Notes under the pieces: generated by a model | The model's input: the letters and a program-made list of their open reading frames with translations, nothing else | Told to the model about the DNA's origin: nothing | The model's database searches: none | Program-made: the position numbers and the translations under genes | DNA from: UBA6448 sp051893155 | Lineage (GTDB): Bacteria; Bacillota_I; Bacilli_A; RF39; UBA660 | Assembly (NCBI GenBank): GCA_051893155.1 | Contig: JBJFGY010000104.1 | Coordinates: forward strand, 1-30,759 | Direction: 5' to 3' | DNA length: 30,759 bases | Shown: piece after piece, positions 7,091-14,820 of the stretch | Layout: every line of letters starts with the position of its first letter | How positions within the stretch are numbered: the first letter of the stretch is position 1

Positions 7091-7114
7091 TGAGAGGTAT
7101 ATTAATATTTCTCA
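7091..7114 (+). repeat. Imperfect inverted repeat upstream of the recombinase stub
   Basis: TGAGAGGTAT (7091-7100) pairs with ATATTTCTCA (7105-7114), allowing two G-T pairs, around ATTA. It lies 25 bases before the recombinase ATG. It may be an RNA hairpin; an attachment site is possible but unsupported. Confidence 0.3.
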
Positions 7115-7138
7115 AAATTCAAAGAAAGGAGGAAAATT

Positions 7139-7192
7139 ATGAGATGTGGAGTTTATGTCCGAGTATCTACTGATGACCAAATAGATAATTGA
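7139..7192 (+). pseudogene. Serine recombinase, only the first 17 residues remain
   Basis: ATG 7139 follows a strong AAAGGAGG site and encodes a 17-residue N-terminus with the motif GVYVRVSTDDQ, then TGA. YVRVST is the catalytic serine motif of resolvase/integrase-type serine recombinases, and large serine recombinases normally run to about 500 residues. The frame ends at 7192, and a gene on the opposite strand ends at 7197, so the reading frame was cut at a junction close to 7190. The intact translation signals show this was once the integrase gene of a mobile element. Confidence 0.8.
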
Positions 7193-7196
7193 AAAC

Positions 7197-7916
7197 TCAA
7201 TCATTTTCTTTTAATAATCTTTTTGCATATCCTTTTTCGTAAAGAGTAAAAACAAAATCAAAATATGTATAGTAACCACCCTTTGGTATATTTAGATATG
7301 CATTTATCTCATCATTTGCTTTTTTAGAAACTTTGTTTATTCTAATTATACCACTTTCAGTTAAAACTAGTGGAACTACATATCTTGTCTTTGCTTTTAT
7401 ATTTACACAATATTTTCCATCAACAAAATCACAACTTTGATAAACAGTATCTGCTTTTTGAAATTTTCTAAAACTTTCAGATAAATAATCGTCATCACAA
7501 TTTAAAAACTTACTAATTATTTCACTTTCTGATAAAGTATATAAATCATCAATAGTCAAATATCCAGCGTTATTCATAGACTTACACATATCCGCCAAAA
7601 ATTGCATAACAGTTCTATCTTTATCACTTACCCTTTCAGGCCATAATCTAGATATAGTATGAATGTATTCTTCACATATTTCTTTATCTTTAAATGCTAA
7701 TTCATCTATACCATCTTCGTTTTTAACAACTACAACATTATTATACATCTTTCTAATTTTATCTAATTCCCAAACTCTAAAAAAAGTTAAACCACTAGAA
7801 AATGTATACTCAAATCTATCTGCGGATAATTTTGGTGTGTCATTATCAGCAATGGGATAAATCTTATAATCATTTACATCTTCTAATTTTATTCCATCTC
7901 TTTCTAATAATGACAT
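7197..7916 (-). CDS. Truncated HD-superfamily phosphohydrolase-like protein
   Basis: The 239-aa product matches my memory of the C-terminal part of a roughly 400-residue HD-superfamily family in Firmicutes: a PIADNDTPKLSADRFEYTF segment, HTISRLWPERVSDKDRTVMQ, and a final GYYTYFDF stretch. The N-terminal part that would carry the catalytic histidines and the HD pair is absent. ATG 7916 overlaps the end of the upstream membrane-protein gene by 13 nt and has no clear ribosome binding site, so translation would depend on coupling. The gene stops 5 bases from the serine-recombinase stub. Likely a remnant; function, if any, is non-catalytic. The family call is moderate. Confidence 0.55.
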   Translation of the reverse strand: MSLLERDGIKLEDVNDYKIYPIADNDTPKLSADRFEYTFSSGLTFFRVWELDKIRKMYNNVVVVKNEDGIDELAFKDKEICEEYIHTISRLWPERVSDKDRTVMQFLADMCKSMNNAGYLTIDDLYTLSESEIISKFLNCDDDYLSESFRKFQKADTVYQSCDFVDGKYCVNIKAKTRYVVPLVLTESGIIRINKVSKKANDEINAYLNIPKGGYYTYFDFVFTLYEKGYAKRLLKEND

Positions 7917-8764
7917 TTTTTATTATCTTTTCTTCTTCCATTATAAATCATAACAATAGACATTACTGTATTGATTAAACAAATACCAAATCCAGTACAA
8001 GATGTCATTATCAATTTAAAGTTATTATCATTATTTCCAAATTCATAAATCATTGCAACTTCTAAAGAAAGCATTGAAATCATTGCAACTGTTAAACTTA
8101 TACATTTACTAGCACTTATAATAGGGCTTCTATAACTTTTATATTTAAAAACATTTATAAATGCTGAAATAATAAGATAAAAGTCATACATTGCAATAAT
8201 ATATATAAGATAACCTGGATAAGAAAAATAATAATCATGTCTAATAATTAAAATTATCATACCCGTTAATACAATATTTAATAATAATAGAATAATACCA
8301 GTATTTTTTAGTTTTTTATATTCTTTATCAATATTATCTCCAAATACTTTAGTATCTTTAAGTAACAATGATTTCATAATACATAAAATTAAATAATAAA
8401 TTGCAAATGTTATGAACCACCAAGATTTATAATAAATTCCTGTACTTAATTTTAACATTCCATACCCTAGATTAAATATAGAAGAAATTAATAAAGTAAT
8501 CTTTAAAATAATATGTTCTCTTTTTTTATATAATATATATAATTTTTTTTCTTTTATAAAAACACTACTAAAATGACAGGCTTTGATGAACCATATTATA
8601 AATAAGATTAATGAATATGTTGATAACAAATATGATGTATAAGCAAGTGGTGTTCTTTCAATGTGCAAACTAAATACATATATTAATAGTATTACACTAA
8701 TTATACATATTAGACAGCCTATAACTTTATTTGGATGAAATAATTTATAACTTATTTTTTTCAT
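7904..8764 (-). CDS. Multi-pass membrane protein, about 286 aa
   Basis: This product has about eight hydrophobic segments, at roughly 14-32, 40-60, 80-105, 112-135, 150-175, 185-205, 220-240 and 255-275, with lysine-rich linkers. It is therefore an integral membrane protein of unknown function. A TTG six bases upstream could extend it by two residues, but ATG 8764 is the likelier start. There is no good Shine-Dalgarno site, and a terminator hairpin (8769-8792) lies directly in front. That is odd for the third gene of an operon and suggests read-through or a rearranged junction. It overlaps the truncated HD gene downstream. Confidence 0.65.
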   Translation of the reverse strand: MKKISYKLFHPNKVIGCLICIISVILLIYVFSLHIERTPLAYTSYLLSTYSLILFIIWFIKACHFSSVFIKEKKLYILYKKREHIILKITLLISSIFNLGYGMLKLSTGIYYKSWWFITFAIYYLILCIMKSLLLKDTKVFGDNIDKEYKKLKNTGIILLLLNIVLTGMIILIIRHDYYFSYPGYLIYIIAMYDFYLIISAFINVFKYKSYRSPIISASKCISLTVAMISMLSLEVAMIYEFGNNDNNFKLIMTSCTGFGICLINTVMSIVMIYNGRRKDNKKCHY

Positions 8765-8768
8765 AAGC

Positions 8769-8792
8769 AAAAAGGAAGATTAGATACTTCCT
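8769..8792 (-). terminator. Terminator inside the membrane-protein operon
   Basis: On the minus strand AGGAAG, an 8-nt loop and CTTCCT form a 6-bp stem followed by TTTTT. It follows the 131-aa gene and sits immediately before the next gene's start. Confidence 0.6.
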
Positions 8793-8796
8793 ATAA

Positions 8797-9192
8797 TTAG
8801 TCCTTATTTCCTTTAATAAATGAATAAATAGGATAATCTAATACACAAATAATTAGTCCAGTAATTCCAGTAATTAAACCTATTATCATATCATTTTTAG
8901 TTGGTTCTCCAGTCATTATTCTGCTCATACCAAATCCCATTATAAGAGCTCCAATTATTCCTATTATCCAAGCAAATACTATTCCATAATTAATTGGTCC
9001 CATTGGTTTTCTTGGATGATTGCTTCTATATACTGGAATAATGCAAAGTAATATAATAAATCCTATAATAGCAACAACAACACCTACATTAAATAAATTC
9101 CATTCTGGTATTAGACACATACACATTCCAACAGCAAATATTAAGCTTCCAATCGTACCTAATATTATTTCTATTAAAGTTTCTTTTTTCAT
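8797..9192 (-). CDS. Small four-helix membrane protein
   Basis: The 131-aa product has four clear transmembrane helices (about 8-28, 34-54, 70-92 and 100-125), glycine-rich in several places (ITGITGL, IIGIIGALIMGFGM). A short basic loop (YRSNHPRKPMGP) joins helices two and three. Such proteins recur in Firmicutes, but I know no function. AAGGAG precedes ATG 9192, which lies 11 bases after the stop of the coiled-coil gene, so the two are co-transcribed. The divergent TetR gene makes it a likely regulated target. Confidence 0.75.
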   Translation of the reverse strand: MKKETLIEIILGTIGSLIFAVGMCMCLIPEWNLFNVGVVVAIIGFIILLCIIPVYRSNHPRKPMGPINYGIVFAWIIGIIGALIMGFGMSRIMTGEPTKNDMIIGLITGITGLIICVLDYPIYSFIKGNKD

Positions 9193-9203
9193 TATTTATC
9201 TCC

Positions 9204-9470
9204 TTATTTTAATAAATTATTATTTAGCAATTCTTGTTGTTTTTTTATTCTTTCTTCTTCATCTTTTTTATGTTTTTCTTCTAAATTTTGTTGTTCTTTT
9301 TTTACACGTTTTTTAGCATCATTTAATGTTTCATTATCTTTTTTTAAATACTTATCCACGAACTTATCTTCTATTTTCTGATAGCTTTCAGTAACTGTAT
9401 TTTCTATCTTTTTGTAACCACTAGTAACTGATGCAGTAATTTTGTCATTAACTTCTTTAAATTTTGACAT
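9204..9470 (-). CDS. Small charged coiled-coil protein (TetR-regulated operon)
   Basis: The 88-aa product starts MSKFKEVNDKI and contains a degenerate repeat, SGYKKIENTV then ESYQKIEDKF, followed by VDKYL and a highly charged helix of lysine and glutamate. Small proteins of this pattern often sit beside TetR genes in Firmicutes; I recall the pattern but no function. ATG 9470 is chosen because GGAAGTG lies at the right distance. The upstream extension to 9557 would run through the regulatory region. It is the first gene of the minus-strand operon divergent from tetR. Confidence 0.75.
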   Translation of the reverse strand: MSKFKEVNDKITASVTSGYKKIENTVTESYQKIEDKFVDKYLKKDNETLNDAKKRVKKEQQNLEEKHKKDEEERIKKQQELLNNNLLK

Positions 9471-9494
9471 ATCAACACTTCCAATCTTATAACT

Positions 9495-9573
9495 CAACGC
9501 TTGTTGACCTGTTACATTTATAGTATAATATAGACAAAACAAAAAATCAGTCATCAATTAACAAACTTTTGTT
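9495..9573. promoter_or_regulatory. tetR promoter and candidate TetR operators
   Basis: TTGTTG (9501-9506) and TATAAT (9524-9529), 17 bp apart, would drive tetR. The -35 box overlaps CAAC (9495-9498) / GTTG (9503-9506). A second palindrome, AACAAACTTTTGTT (9560-9573), lies near the tetR start. Both carry a CAAC-type arm, so they may be two operator sites serving both directions. Confidence 0.5.
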
Positions 9574-9591
9574 GAGTTAATGGAGGTAATT

Positions 9592-10119
9592 ATGAATATG
9601 CCTAATAATAAAAGAAAAAAAAATTCACAAGAGCGAATCGAAAAAGCATTTTTAATTCTTATTCAAAAGAAAGATATAAAAGATATTTCCATTTCAAAAA
9701 TATGTGAACTTGCACAAGTTAATAGAACAACCTTTTATGCAAACTATATTGATATATATGATTTAGTAGATAAAATCAGAGATAGAATGATTAATGAATT
9801 TGCTAATATTTTTGATAACGATAATGGTCAGACAAAAGAAAATTATTTAAAAATGTTTAGACATATCAAAGATAATCAAATATTTTATAAAACTTATTTT
9901 AAACTAAATTTTGATAACAATTATAAAATAACCTATTTTGATAAAGAACTCGCAGAAAAAAAGTATAATAATAAGTTTATAGATTACCATTGTGAATTCT
10001 TTAAGGCTGGTATTACCGCAATTATTAAAATGTGGCTTAAAAATAACTGCAAAGAAAATCCAGAGGATTTATTAGAAATTATTGAGAGTGAATATAAAAA
10101 TCATGAATCAAAAAGTTAA
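9592..10119 (+). CDS. TetR/AcrR family transcriptional regulator
   Basis: The 175-aa product has a classic TetR N-terminus: RIEKAFLILIQKKDIKDISI, then the helix-turn-helix at about residues 33-52 with ICELAQVNRTTFYANYIDI. The C-terminal half is helical and would bind a ligand and dimerise. The start is ATG 9592, because GGAGGT occupies 9582-9587 and would overlap the upstream ATG at 9580. It is divergent from the coiled-coil and membrane-protein operon and most likely represses it along with itself. The inducer is unknown. Confidence 0.88.
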   Translation: MNMPNNKRKKNSQERIEKAFLILIQKKDIKDISISKICELAQVNRTTFYANYIDIYDLVDKIRDRMINEFANIFDNDNGQTKENYLKMFRHIKDNQIFYKTYFKLNFDNNYKITYFDKELAEKKYNNKFIDYHCEFFKAGITAIIKMWLKNNCKENPEDLLEIIESEYKNHESKS

Positions 10120-10210
10120 ATGTCATTATTATATTTGCAATAGTTGAAATTAAAGTCTATTTATATATAATTAATCAATCTTAAAAATATTTTTTCTAAT
10201 AAAAGAAAAG

Positions 10211-10334
10211 TTATGACTCTAACTGAAAACGACTTACGATCTGCGTAAGTTTTTATTTTGTCTATGAATCGAACCCTGTCAGTCACTTGTAAGGCAATTT
10301 AATATATAGATGATCTCTTTCTAGAAAGGAGGAC
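10211..10334 (+). promoter_or_regulatory. Recurrent leader element, diverged copy D
   Basis: This stretch aligns with copy C. AGTTAT precedes GACTCTAA (10215-10222, where copy C has CGCTCCAT). ACTTACG (10232-10238) / CGTAAGT (10244-10250) plus a T-run form the terminator. After an unrelated insert, TCTCTTTCTAGAAAGGAGGA repeats the Shine-Dalgarno hairpin of copy C at 10314-10333. The following ATG (10348) encodes only six residues before a stop, so the downstream gene is gone. Confidence 0.5.
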
Positions 10335-10401
10335 ATTTTTAATACTATGAAATGTTTTATTAAATAAATCTAAACTATCTTAATCATATATCTATGTTTT
10401 T

Positions 10402-11816
10402 TCATAATTTTTTATATCTTTTTTGATTAGTTTTTGCATAAGTAATGTCGCAATTATCAAAATTACTAATTAAATTATAATATGCTAATTTATTCATTGC
10501 TCCATTCATTATGTTGTTATTTATTAAATATTTTAATTCTGTTTCTGAAAATAATCCATAATTTATTAATTCATTTCCATTATCCGTTTTTTGATTAGTT
10601 TTAATACAATTATTAGCTATTACTATATATGTAACCGAATTATCAATCCCTAATGATGTATATGCTTCATCCACTATAAATAAGTCATCACTAATATAAC
10701 CAGTTTCTTCTTGCAATTCCCTTTTAGCGGCTTCTATTACTCCTTCATCTATTTCTATATAACCTGATGGAAACTCTGCAATTATTTTATCCTTGATTCT
10801 ATTTTGAAAAATAATTATAAATTCATTATTTTGATTTATTGCAATTATTATTACTGAGTTTTTTCCATCATTTTTAATTATTTTTTCTTTTTTAACAATT
10901 TTATCATTTGGTAATTTATATGTTTCACTTAAAATATCGAGAAAATAACCATTATATAATACTTCTTTTTGGATAAATTGTCCTTTAACTTTTTTATATA
11001 GTTCATTAATTCTATCTAATAATACTTTTTCTTTATATTCTGGGCTTCTTAAATAACTTAAATTTTCAATTCTAATTCTTGTTTGTATAACACAATCATT
11101 TAATGATTTATTTTGAGTATTTAATAATTCTTCTTCAAATATTTTTTTTATTTCATACGAATATACATATTTTCTTAAATGAATAATCATTTTACCTTTT
11201 TCAAAATTGTCTATTGCATCTTTTAAAATTAATTCTTGATTATTACTTTTATCATAAATATTTTCATATATTCCATAAATATAATTATCAGGATAGCCAA
11301 ACGTTGGTCCATAACATTCTTCTGAAGAATCATAATAACCACAAAAAATATATATTTGACTTTCTTTTAATGTTTGATTGTTTAGTATTATATCAAAATT
11401 AAATTTAAAATATTTAGGCATACGACGTAACTGATTCATAGTTAATTTAAACTTTAAAGTTTCTGCATCAATCATTAAATATTCAAATATATTTTTTTTA
11501 TACTGTTCATTATAAAAATTAATAGATGATAAAAAATCTTTATCTAAATCAAATTCAATAATAACTTCCTCCAATATATTTTCTATTGAAATCTCTTTAT
11601 TTTCAAGTTTTTCTTTATAAAGTGAGATAGCTAATTGAAAATTTTTTTAAGTATTTCATTTAATTTAACTTCATAATTATTTAAGTTTCTATAAATTTCA
11701 AGTTTTTCATATTCTGTTAAAGTTTTTGTTCTAGTAATTTTAGCCATATCATTAATATAATTTAATTCTTCCTTTTTTATTTTTATAAACATAATTTTTA
11801 TATCTTCATAATTCAT
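10402..11816 (-). pseudogene. NUDIX hydrolase with long N-terminal region, frameshifted
   Basis: The C-terminal part has a perfect Nudix box (G-x5-E-x7-REL-x-EE-x-GY; in the 390-residue fragment from 11574, G271, E277, R285, E289, E290) inside an ADP-ribose-pyrophosphatase-like domain. This family hydrolyses nucleoside diphosphates linked to another group. About 190 unrecognised residues precede it. The 5' end is split: ATG 11816, with a GAGGTGG site, opens a frame that stops at 11631. A -1 shift in the T7/A7 run at 11642-11648 joins it smoothly to the downstream frame. The whole span is one base short of a multiple of three. The only initiator near 11574 is a TTG overlapped by GGAGGA, so it is unlikely. 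It is divergent from a LysR gene, its probable regulator. Confidence 0.75.
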
Positions 11817-11858
11817 AAGTATTATTCCACCTCACAATTATATTTTATTGTTAAAATA

Positions 11859-11888
11859 TTGATAAGTAAAATATATTTATATTATAAT
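11859..11888 (+). promoter_or_regulatory. lysR promoter with direct repeats
   Basis: TTGATA (11859-11864) and TATAAT (11883-11888) are 18 bp apart. ATATTGATAAG occurs at 11857 and again at 11888, 31 bp (three helical turns) apart, a spacing suited to a regulator binding both. The predicted leader is only about 14 nt. Confidence 0.6.
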
Positions 11889-11908
11889 ATTGATAAGGAG
11901 TAATTATA

Positions 11909-12780
11909 ATGAATATTGATTTAGAATTATATAAAATGTTTTATGTAGTTGCTAAACATAAACATATGACTAAAGCAAGTAAAGAACTACATATATCACA
12001 ACCAGCAATATCACAATCAATAAAAAAACTTGAAGACCAATTAGGTGGAACATTATTTTTAAGAAGTAATAAAGGAATGGAACTTACCGAAGAAGGAAAA
12101 ATGTTTTATGAATATGTTAAAGGGGCATTAGAATTAATTAACAATGCAGAAAATGAATTTACTTCTTTTAAAAACTTAACTAAAGGAGAAATAAAAATCG
12201 GATGTTCAACAACATTGACAAAATTAATTTTAATAAATGTTTTAAAAAAATTTCATAATAAATATCCAAATATAAATATTAATATAACAAATGATTTAAC
12301 TAGTAATTTAATAAATGATTTAAAATTAGGAAAATTAGATTTTGTGATTTTTAATGAAAGTAATATTAAAGAAACCAATTTGGATTTACAAAAATAAAAG
12401 AATTAAAACAAGGTTTTATTTATAACCAAGAGTTTTATAATGACAATGTAATGAATTTTGAAGATTTAAATAATTATCCTCTTATATTGCAAAAAGAAGA
12501 ATCAAATAGTAGAAAATTATTAGACTATATTGCATTGCAAAATAATGTAAAATTAATTCCTAAAATGGAAGTTGTAAGTCAAGAATTAATTACTGAATTT
12601 GTTAATATAGGTTTAGGTATTGGTTTTTCTATAATAGATTTAGTAACAAGAAATTATAAAAACTTAAAAGAACTAAAAATTAATAAAAGAATACCAAATA
12701 TAAATGTTTATTTAGCAACTAATAAATCCATTTCACTTACTTTTGCAAGTAAAATGTTTATAAAATATTTAAAAAAATAA
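11909..12780 (+). pseudogene. LysR family regulator with a one-base frameshift
   Basis: The N-terminal 162 residues are a clear LysR protein: winged helix at about 1-65 (YVVAKHKHMTKASKELHISQ, then PAISQSIKKLEDQLGG) and the start of the substrate-binding domain (GEIKIGCSTTLTK). The frame ends at 12397, but the same protein resumes in another frame from about 12391, running to 12780 with typical LysR C-terminal sequence (ELITEFVNIGLGIGFSI). The lesion is one A missing from the run at 12390-12394, and 872 nt is one short of a full frame. Repaired length is 290 aa, normal for the family. It has its own promoter and sits divergent to the NUDIX gene, which it probably controlled. Confidence 0.85.
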
Positions 12781-12841
12781 ATACTTAGATGTCAATAAAT
12801 TTTTTTGTCGTGTAAAACAATCAAACAAAGAATCCTTATAA

Positions 12842-13159
12842 TTAAAAAACTCTAAAGATATAAAAGACAAAATTGCTAAATGATAAATATCTAAATTAAA
12901 TAAAGATAATTATTTTTTATCAAAAGAAGATAAAGATTCTTTTATCGACATTATCAAGCAAGTAGAAAATACAAGCAAGGAATATGACAAGATACAAACT
13001 CTCTTTTAATAAACAAAAGTATTTTTATCTAGTAAAAAAACACTACTTCTTTATCAAACAATACTAAATATTAGGCAATTATCAAAAGTACATAAACATA
13101 ATTATAGAAAATATTATAATAAACAAGTATTAATAAAATTAGTAAGAGAAACTTATTAA
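12842..13159 (+). pseudogene. Degenerate coding relic of unknown origin
   Basis: The 555 bases between lysR and the DUF3800 gene hold no intact gene. One frame stays protein-like from about 12842 to 13159: KEDKDSFIDIIKQVENTSKE, then QLSKVHKHNYRKYYNK. It is interrupted by paired stops at 12881-12886 and 13007-13012 and has no start codon with a Shine-Dalgarno site. I do not recognise the product. From 13160 to 13300 I see nothing. Confidence 0.3.
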
Positions 13160-13302
13160 CTAATGAACAATGTTAAAAACTATAGTTTATGAAATGATAT
13201 TTACATGTTATAGACTTTTTTAAATGTATGACCAAAGAAGAAATATTAAAATATACTAATACTTATTGTAATTTGTTATTTATATTTAATTTTTAATAAA
13301 TA

Positions 13303-13311
13303 TGGTATAAT
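13303..13311 (+). promoter_or_regulatory. Extended -10 promoter of the DUF3800 gene
   Basis: TGGTATAAT (13303-13311) is a TG-extended -10 box about 25 bases before the TTG start, with no good -35 hexamer. It drives only the DUF3800 gene and the RNA after it. Confidence 0.5.
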
Positions 13312-13335
13312 TTTTTTAATTAGGAGGTAAAATAT

Positions 13336-14049
13336 TTGCAAAAAGAATATAATGTTTATATTGATGAATCTGGTGATGAAGGTATCAATAAGGGTTCCAA
13401 GTTTTTTATTTTAACGGCTATCATTGTTGATAAAGAAAAAGATTTAGCAATATCTAAATCAGTTGATCAAATAAAAGAAAATCTTGAAATGAATGTTAAA
13501 ACTCAATTACATTGGAAATTACTTAAAGGTTTACCAAATAAAAAAATGATTATGGAAACAATTAGCAAACTAGATATTACTATAATTAACATAATAGTTG
13601 ATACAACTAATATTAAACATATTACCTCAAATAACATATATAATTTTTTTAGTGGATATTTATATGAAAGAATATGTTGGTTTATGAGAGATCATAATAG
13701 TAAAGCAAATATTATTATAAGTTCTAGAGGTAATCTTTCAAAAAAATCTTTATCAGAATTTATTAATAGTAGAAACCATAAAAAATTTGAAATAGATTCA
13801 TCTAAAATCAAAAAAATTAAAATTATTCCCAACGAAAGAAAAAAATTACTACAATTAGCTGATTGTTGTTGCAGTGCATTATTTCAATCGTTAAAATACA
13901 ATAGTAAAACACATTTTGAATATATAAAATTAATTAAAGACAAATTATATTCTAATAATGGTAAAATAATGAGTTATGGCATTAAATTAGTTCCAGGAAA
14001 TGTTACAGTTATAGAAATTACAGATTTATTAAATTATTTAAGCAAATAA
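13336..14049 (+). CDS. DUF3800 family protein (intact)
   Basis: The 237-aa product has the N-terminal YIDESGDEG motif with acidic residues and a C-terminal LLQLADCCCSALFQ motif, both hallmarks of DUF3800. That family has an RNase H-like fold and no established function. Translation starts at TTG 13336, with AGGAGGT at 13322-13328 in good position; no ATG fits. It has its own extended -10 promoter and is followed four bases after the stop by a structured RNA with a pseudoknot. A decayed relative with its own RNA lies at 5574-6407. The two proteins differ strongly, so they are not a recent duplication. Together with the RNA it probably forms a small mobile or RNA-guided unit, which is inference. 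Confidence 0.82.
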   Translation: MQKEYNVYIDESGDEGINKGSKFFILTAIIVDKEKDLAISKSVDQIKENLEMNVKTQLHWKLLKGLPNKKMIMETISKLDITIINIIVDTTNIKHITSNNIYNFFSGYLYERICWFMRDHNSKANIIISSRGNLSKKSLSEFINSRNHKKFEIDSSKIKKIKIIPNERKKLLQLADCCCSALFQSLKYNSKTHFEYIKLIKDKLYSNNGKIMSYGIKLVPGNVTVIEITDLLNYLSK

Positions 14050-14052
14050 AAA

Positions 14053-14147
14053 AGTGAGCTTTCCCCTGACTAAAGGAACCCACAAGTCAAGCTTGCTGGT
14101 TTGTATTAAACGCACCCTTCAGTAACTCAGCGAACTACTCACTCACT
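14053..14147 (+). ncRNA. Structured RNA with pseudoknot downstream of DUF3800
   Basis: AGTGA (14053-14057) closes the structure with TCACT (14139-14143). Inside, GCT (14058-14060) pairs with AGC (14090-14092), and TGACT (14067-14071) with AGTCA (14085-14089). TTCC (14061-14064) can pair with GGAA (14075-14078), crossing the last stem as a pseudoknot. A second arm pairs TTGCTG (14093-14098) with CAGCGA (14128-14133) and holds a GTTT/AAAC hairpin. Its base composition is richer in C and G than the surroundings, and no T-run follows. It resembles in concept the known DUF3800-associated RNA motifs; class not determined. Confidence 0.6.
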
Positions 14148-14291
14148 GACATTATATTACTATAAATGATAATATTCTGTCAATTATATTATATGATTTC
14201 TTTTGCCAAAAAACTTTATGTTTATTATTTTTTTAAATTGAATATTCACTACATATGATATCAACAACTTGAAATATTTATTTGCTACAAA

Positions 14292-14708
14292 TTATTGTTT
14301 TTTTCTTAAAGATATTAAATTAATTGTATTTAAAATAGATGGTATTGTAACTATCACAAATAAAAAAATTAAAGTCAAATCAAATTTTAAATTTGATATA
14401 CCATATTGAATTTCATATTTCAAATCATAGATAGTACCTGGAATAATTAATATTATAATCCCAATTTTTATTAAGCTGGTAATAAAAGAATATATTAACC
14501 CTTTTTTAATTTTACCAATTGTTATAAAAAAATCTAATACAATGATAATTAATGCGATAACAGAAGGAATTATAAATATAACTCCTAGTCTTTCCATTCC
14601 AGATGCTCTAATGCTTAATAAACTTATTATTAAACCATATAATGATAAAATTAATCCTAATAAACTACAAAAAACTGATATTGTTTTTGACATTCTAAAT
14701 AACTTCAT
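14292..14708 (-). CDS. Small membrane protein, 138 aa
   Basis: The product has four transmembrane helices (about 8-30, 40-62, 68-90 and 108-130) and short loops; no family is recognised. AGGAGAAA precedes ATG 14708. A perfect 10-bp palindrome, TCTCATGAGA (14758-14767), lies about 50 bases upstream next to a TATAAT-like box and could be an operator. The gene is monocistronic and marks the change from accessory to more ordinary chromosome. Confidence 0.65.
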   Translation of the reverse strand: MKLFRMSKTISVFCSLLGLILSLYGLIISLLSIRASGMERLGVIFIIPSVIALIIIVLDFFITIGKIKKGLIYSFITSLIKIGIIILIIPGTIYDLKYEIQYGISNLKFDLTLIFLFVIVTIPSILNTINLISLRKKQ

Positions 14709-14820
14709 GTTTATTTCTCCTACCTTTTAATCTTTATGTAACTAAGTATTGATATACTCTCATGAGAATTATACTATAACAATTAAAAGAATTCTATAAT
14801 AAAATAATATATATGATGAA

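Noticed and set aside
7663..7860. Plus-strand frame inside the truncated HD gene
   Set aside because: Antisense shadow without ribosome binding site.
9020..9316. Plus-strand frame opposite the four-helix membrane gene
   Set aside because: Antisense of a hydrophobic gene; no start signals and it spans two real genes.
10262..10295. tRNA fragment, because the reverse complement contains GGTTCGATTC
   Set aside because: The bases around this T-loop-like sequence do not form a T stem or an acceptor stem; no tRNA gene can be built.
11214..11402. Plus-strand frame inside the NUDIX gene
   Set aside because: Antisense shadow, no ribosome binding site.
14542..14730. Plus-strand frame opposite the 138-aa membrane gene
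   Set aside because: Antisense shadow, no ribosome binding site.
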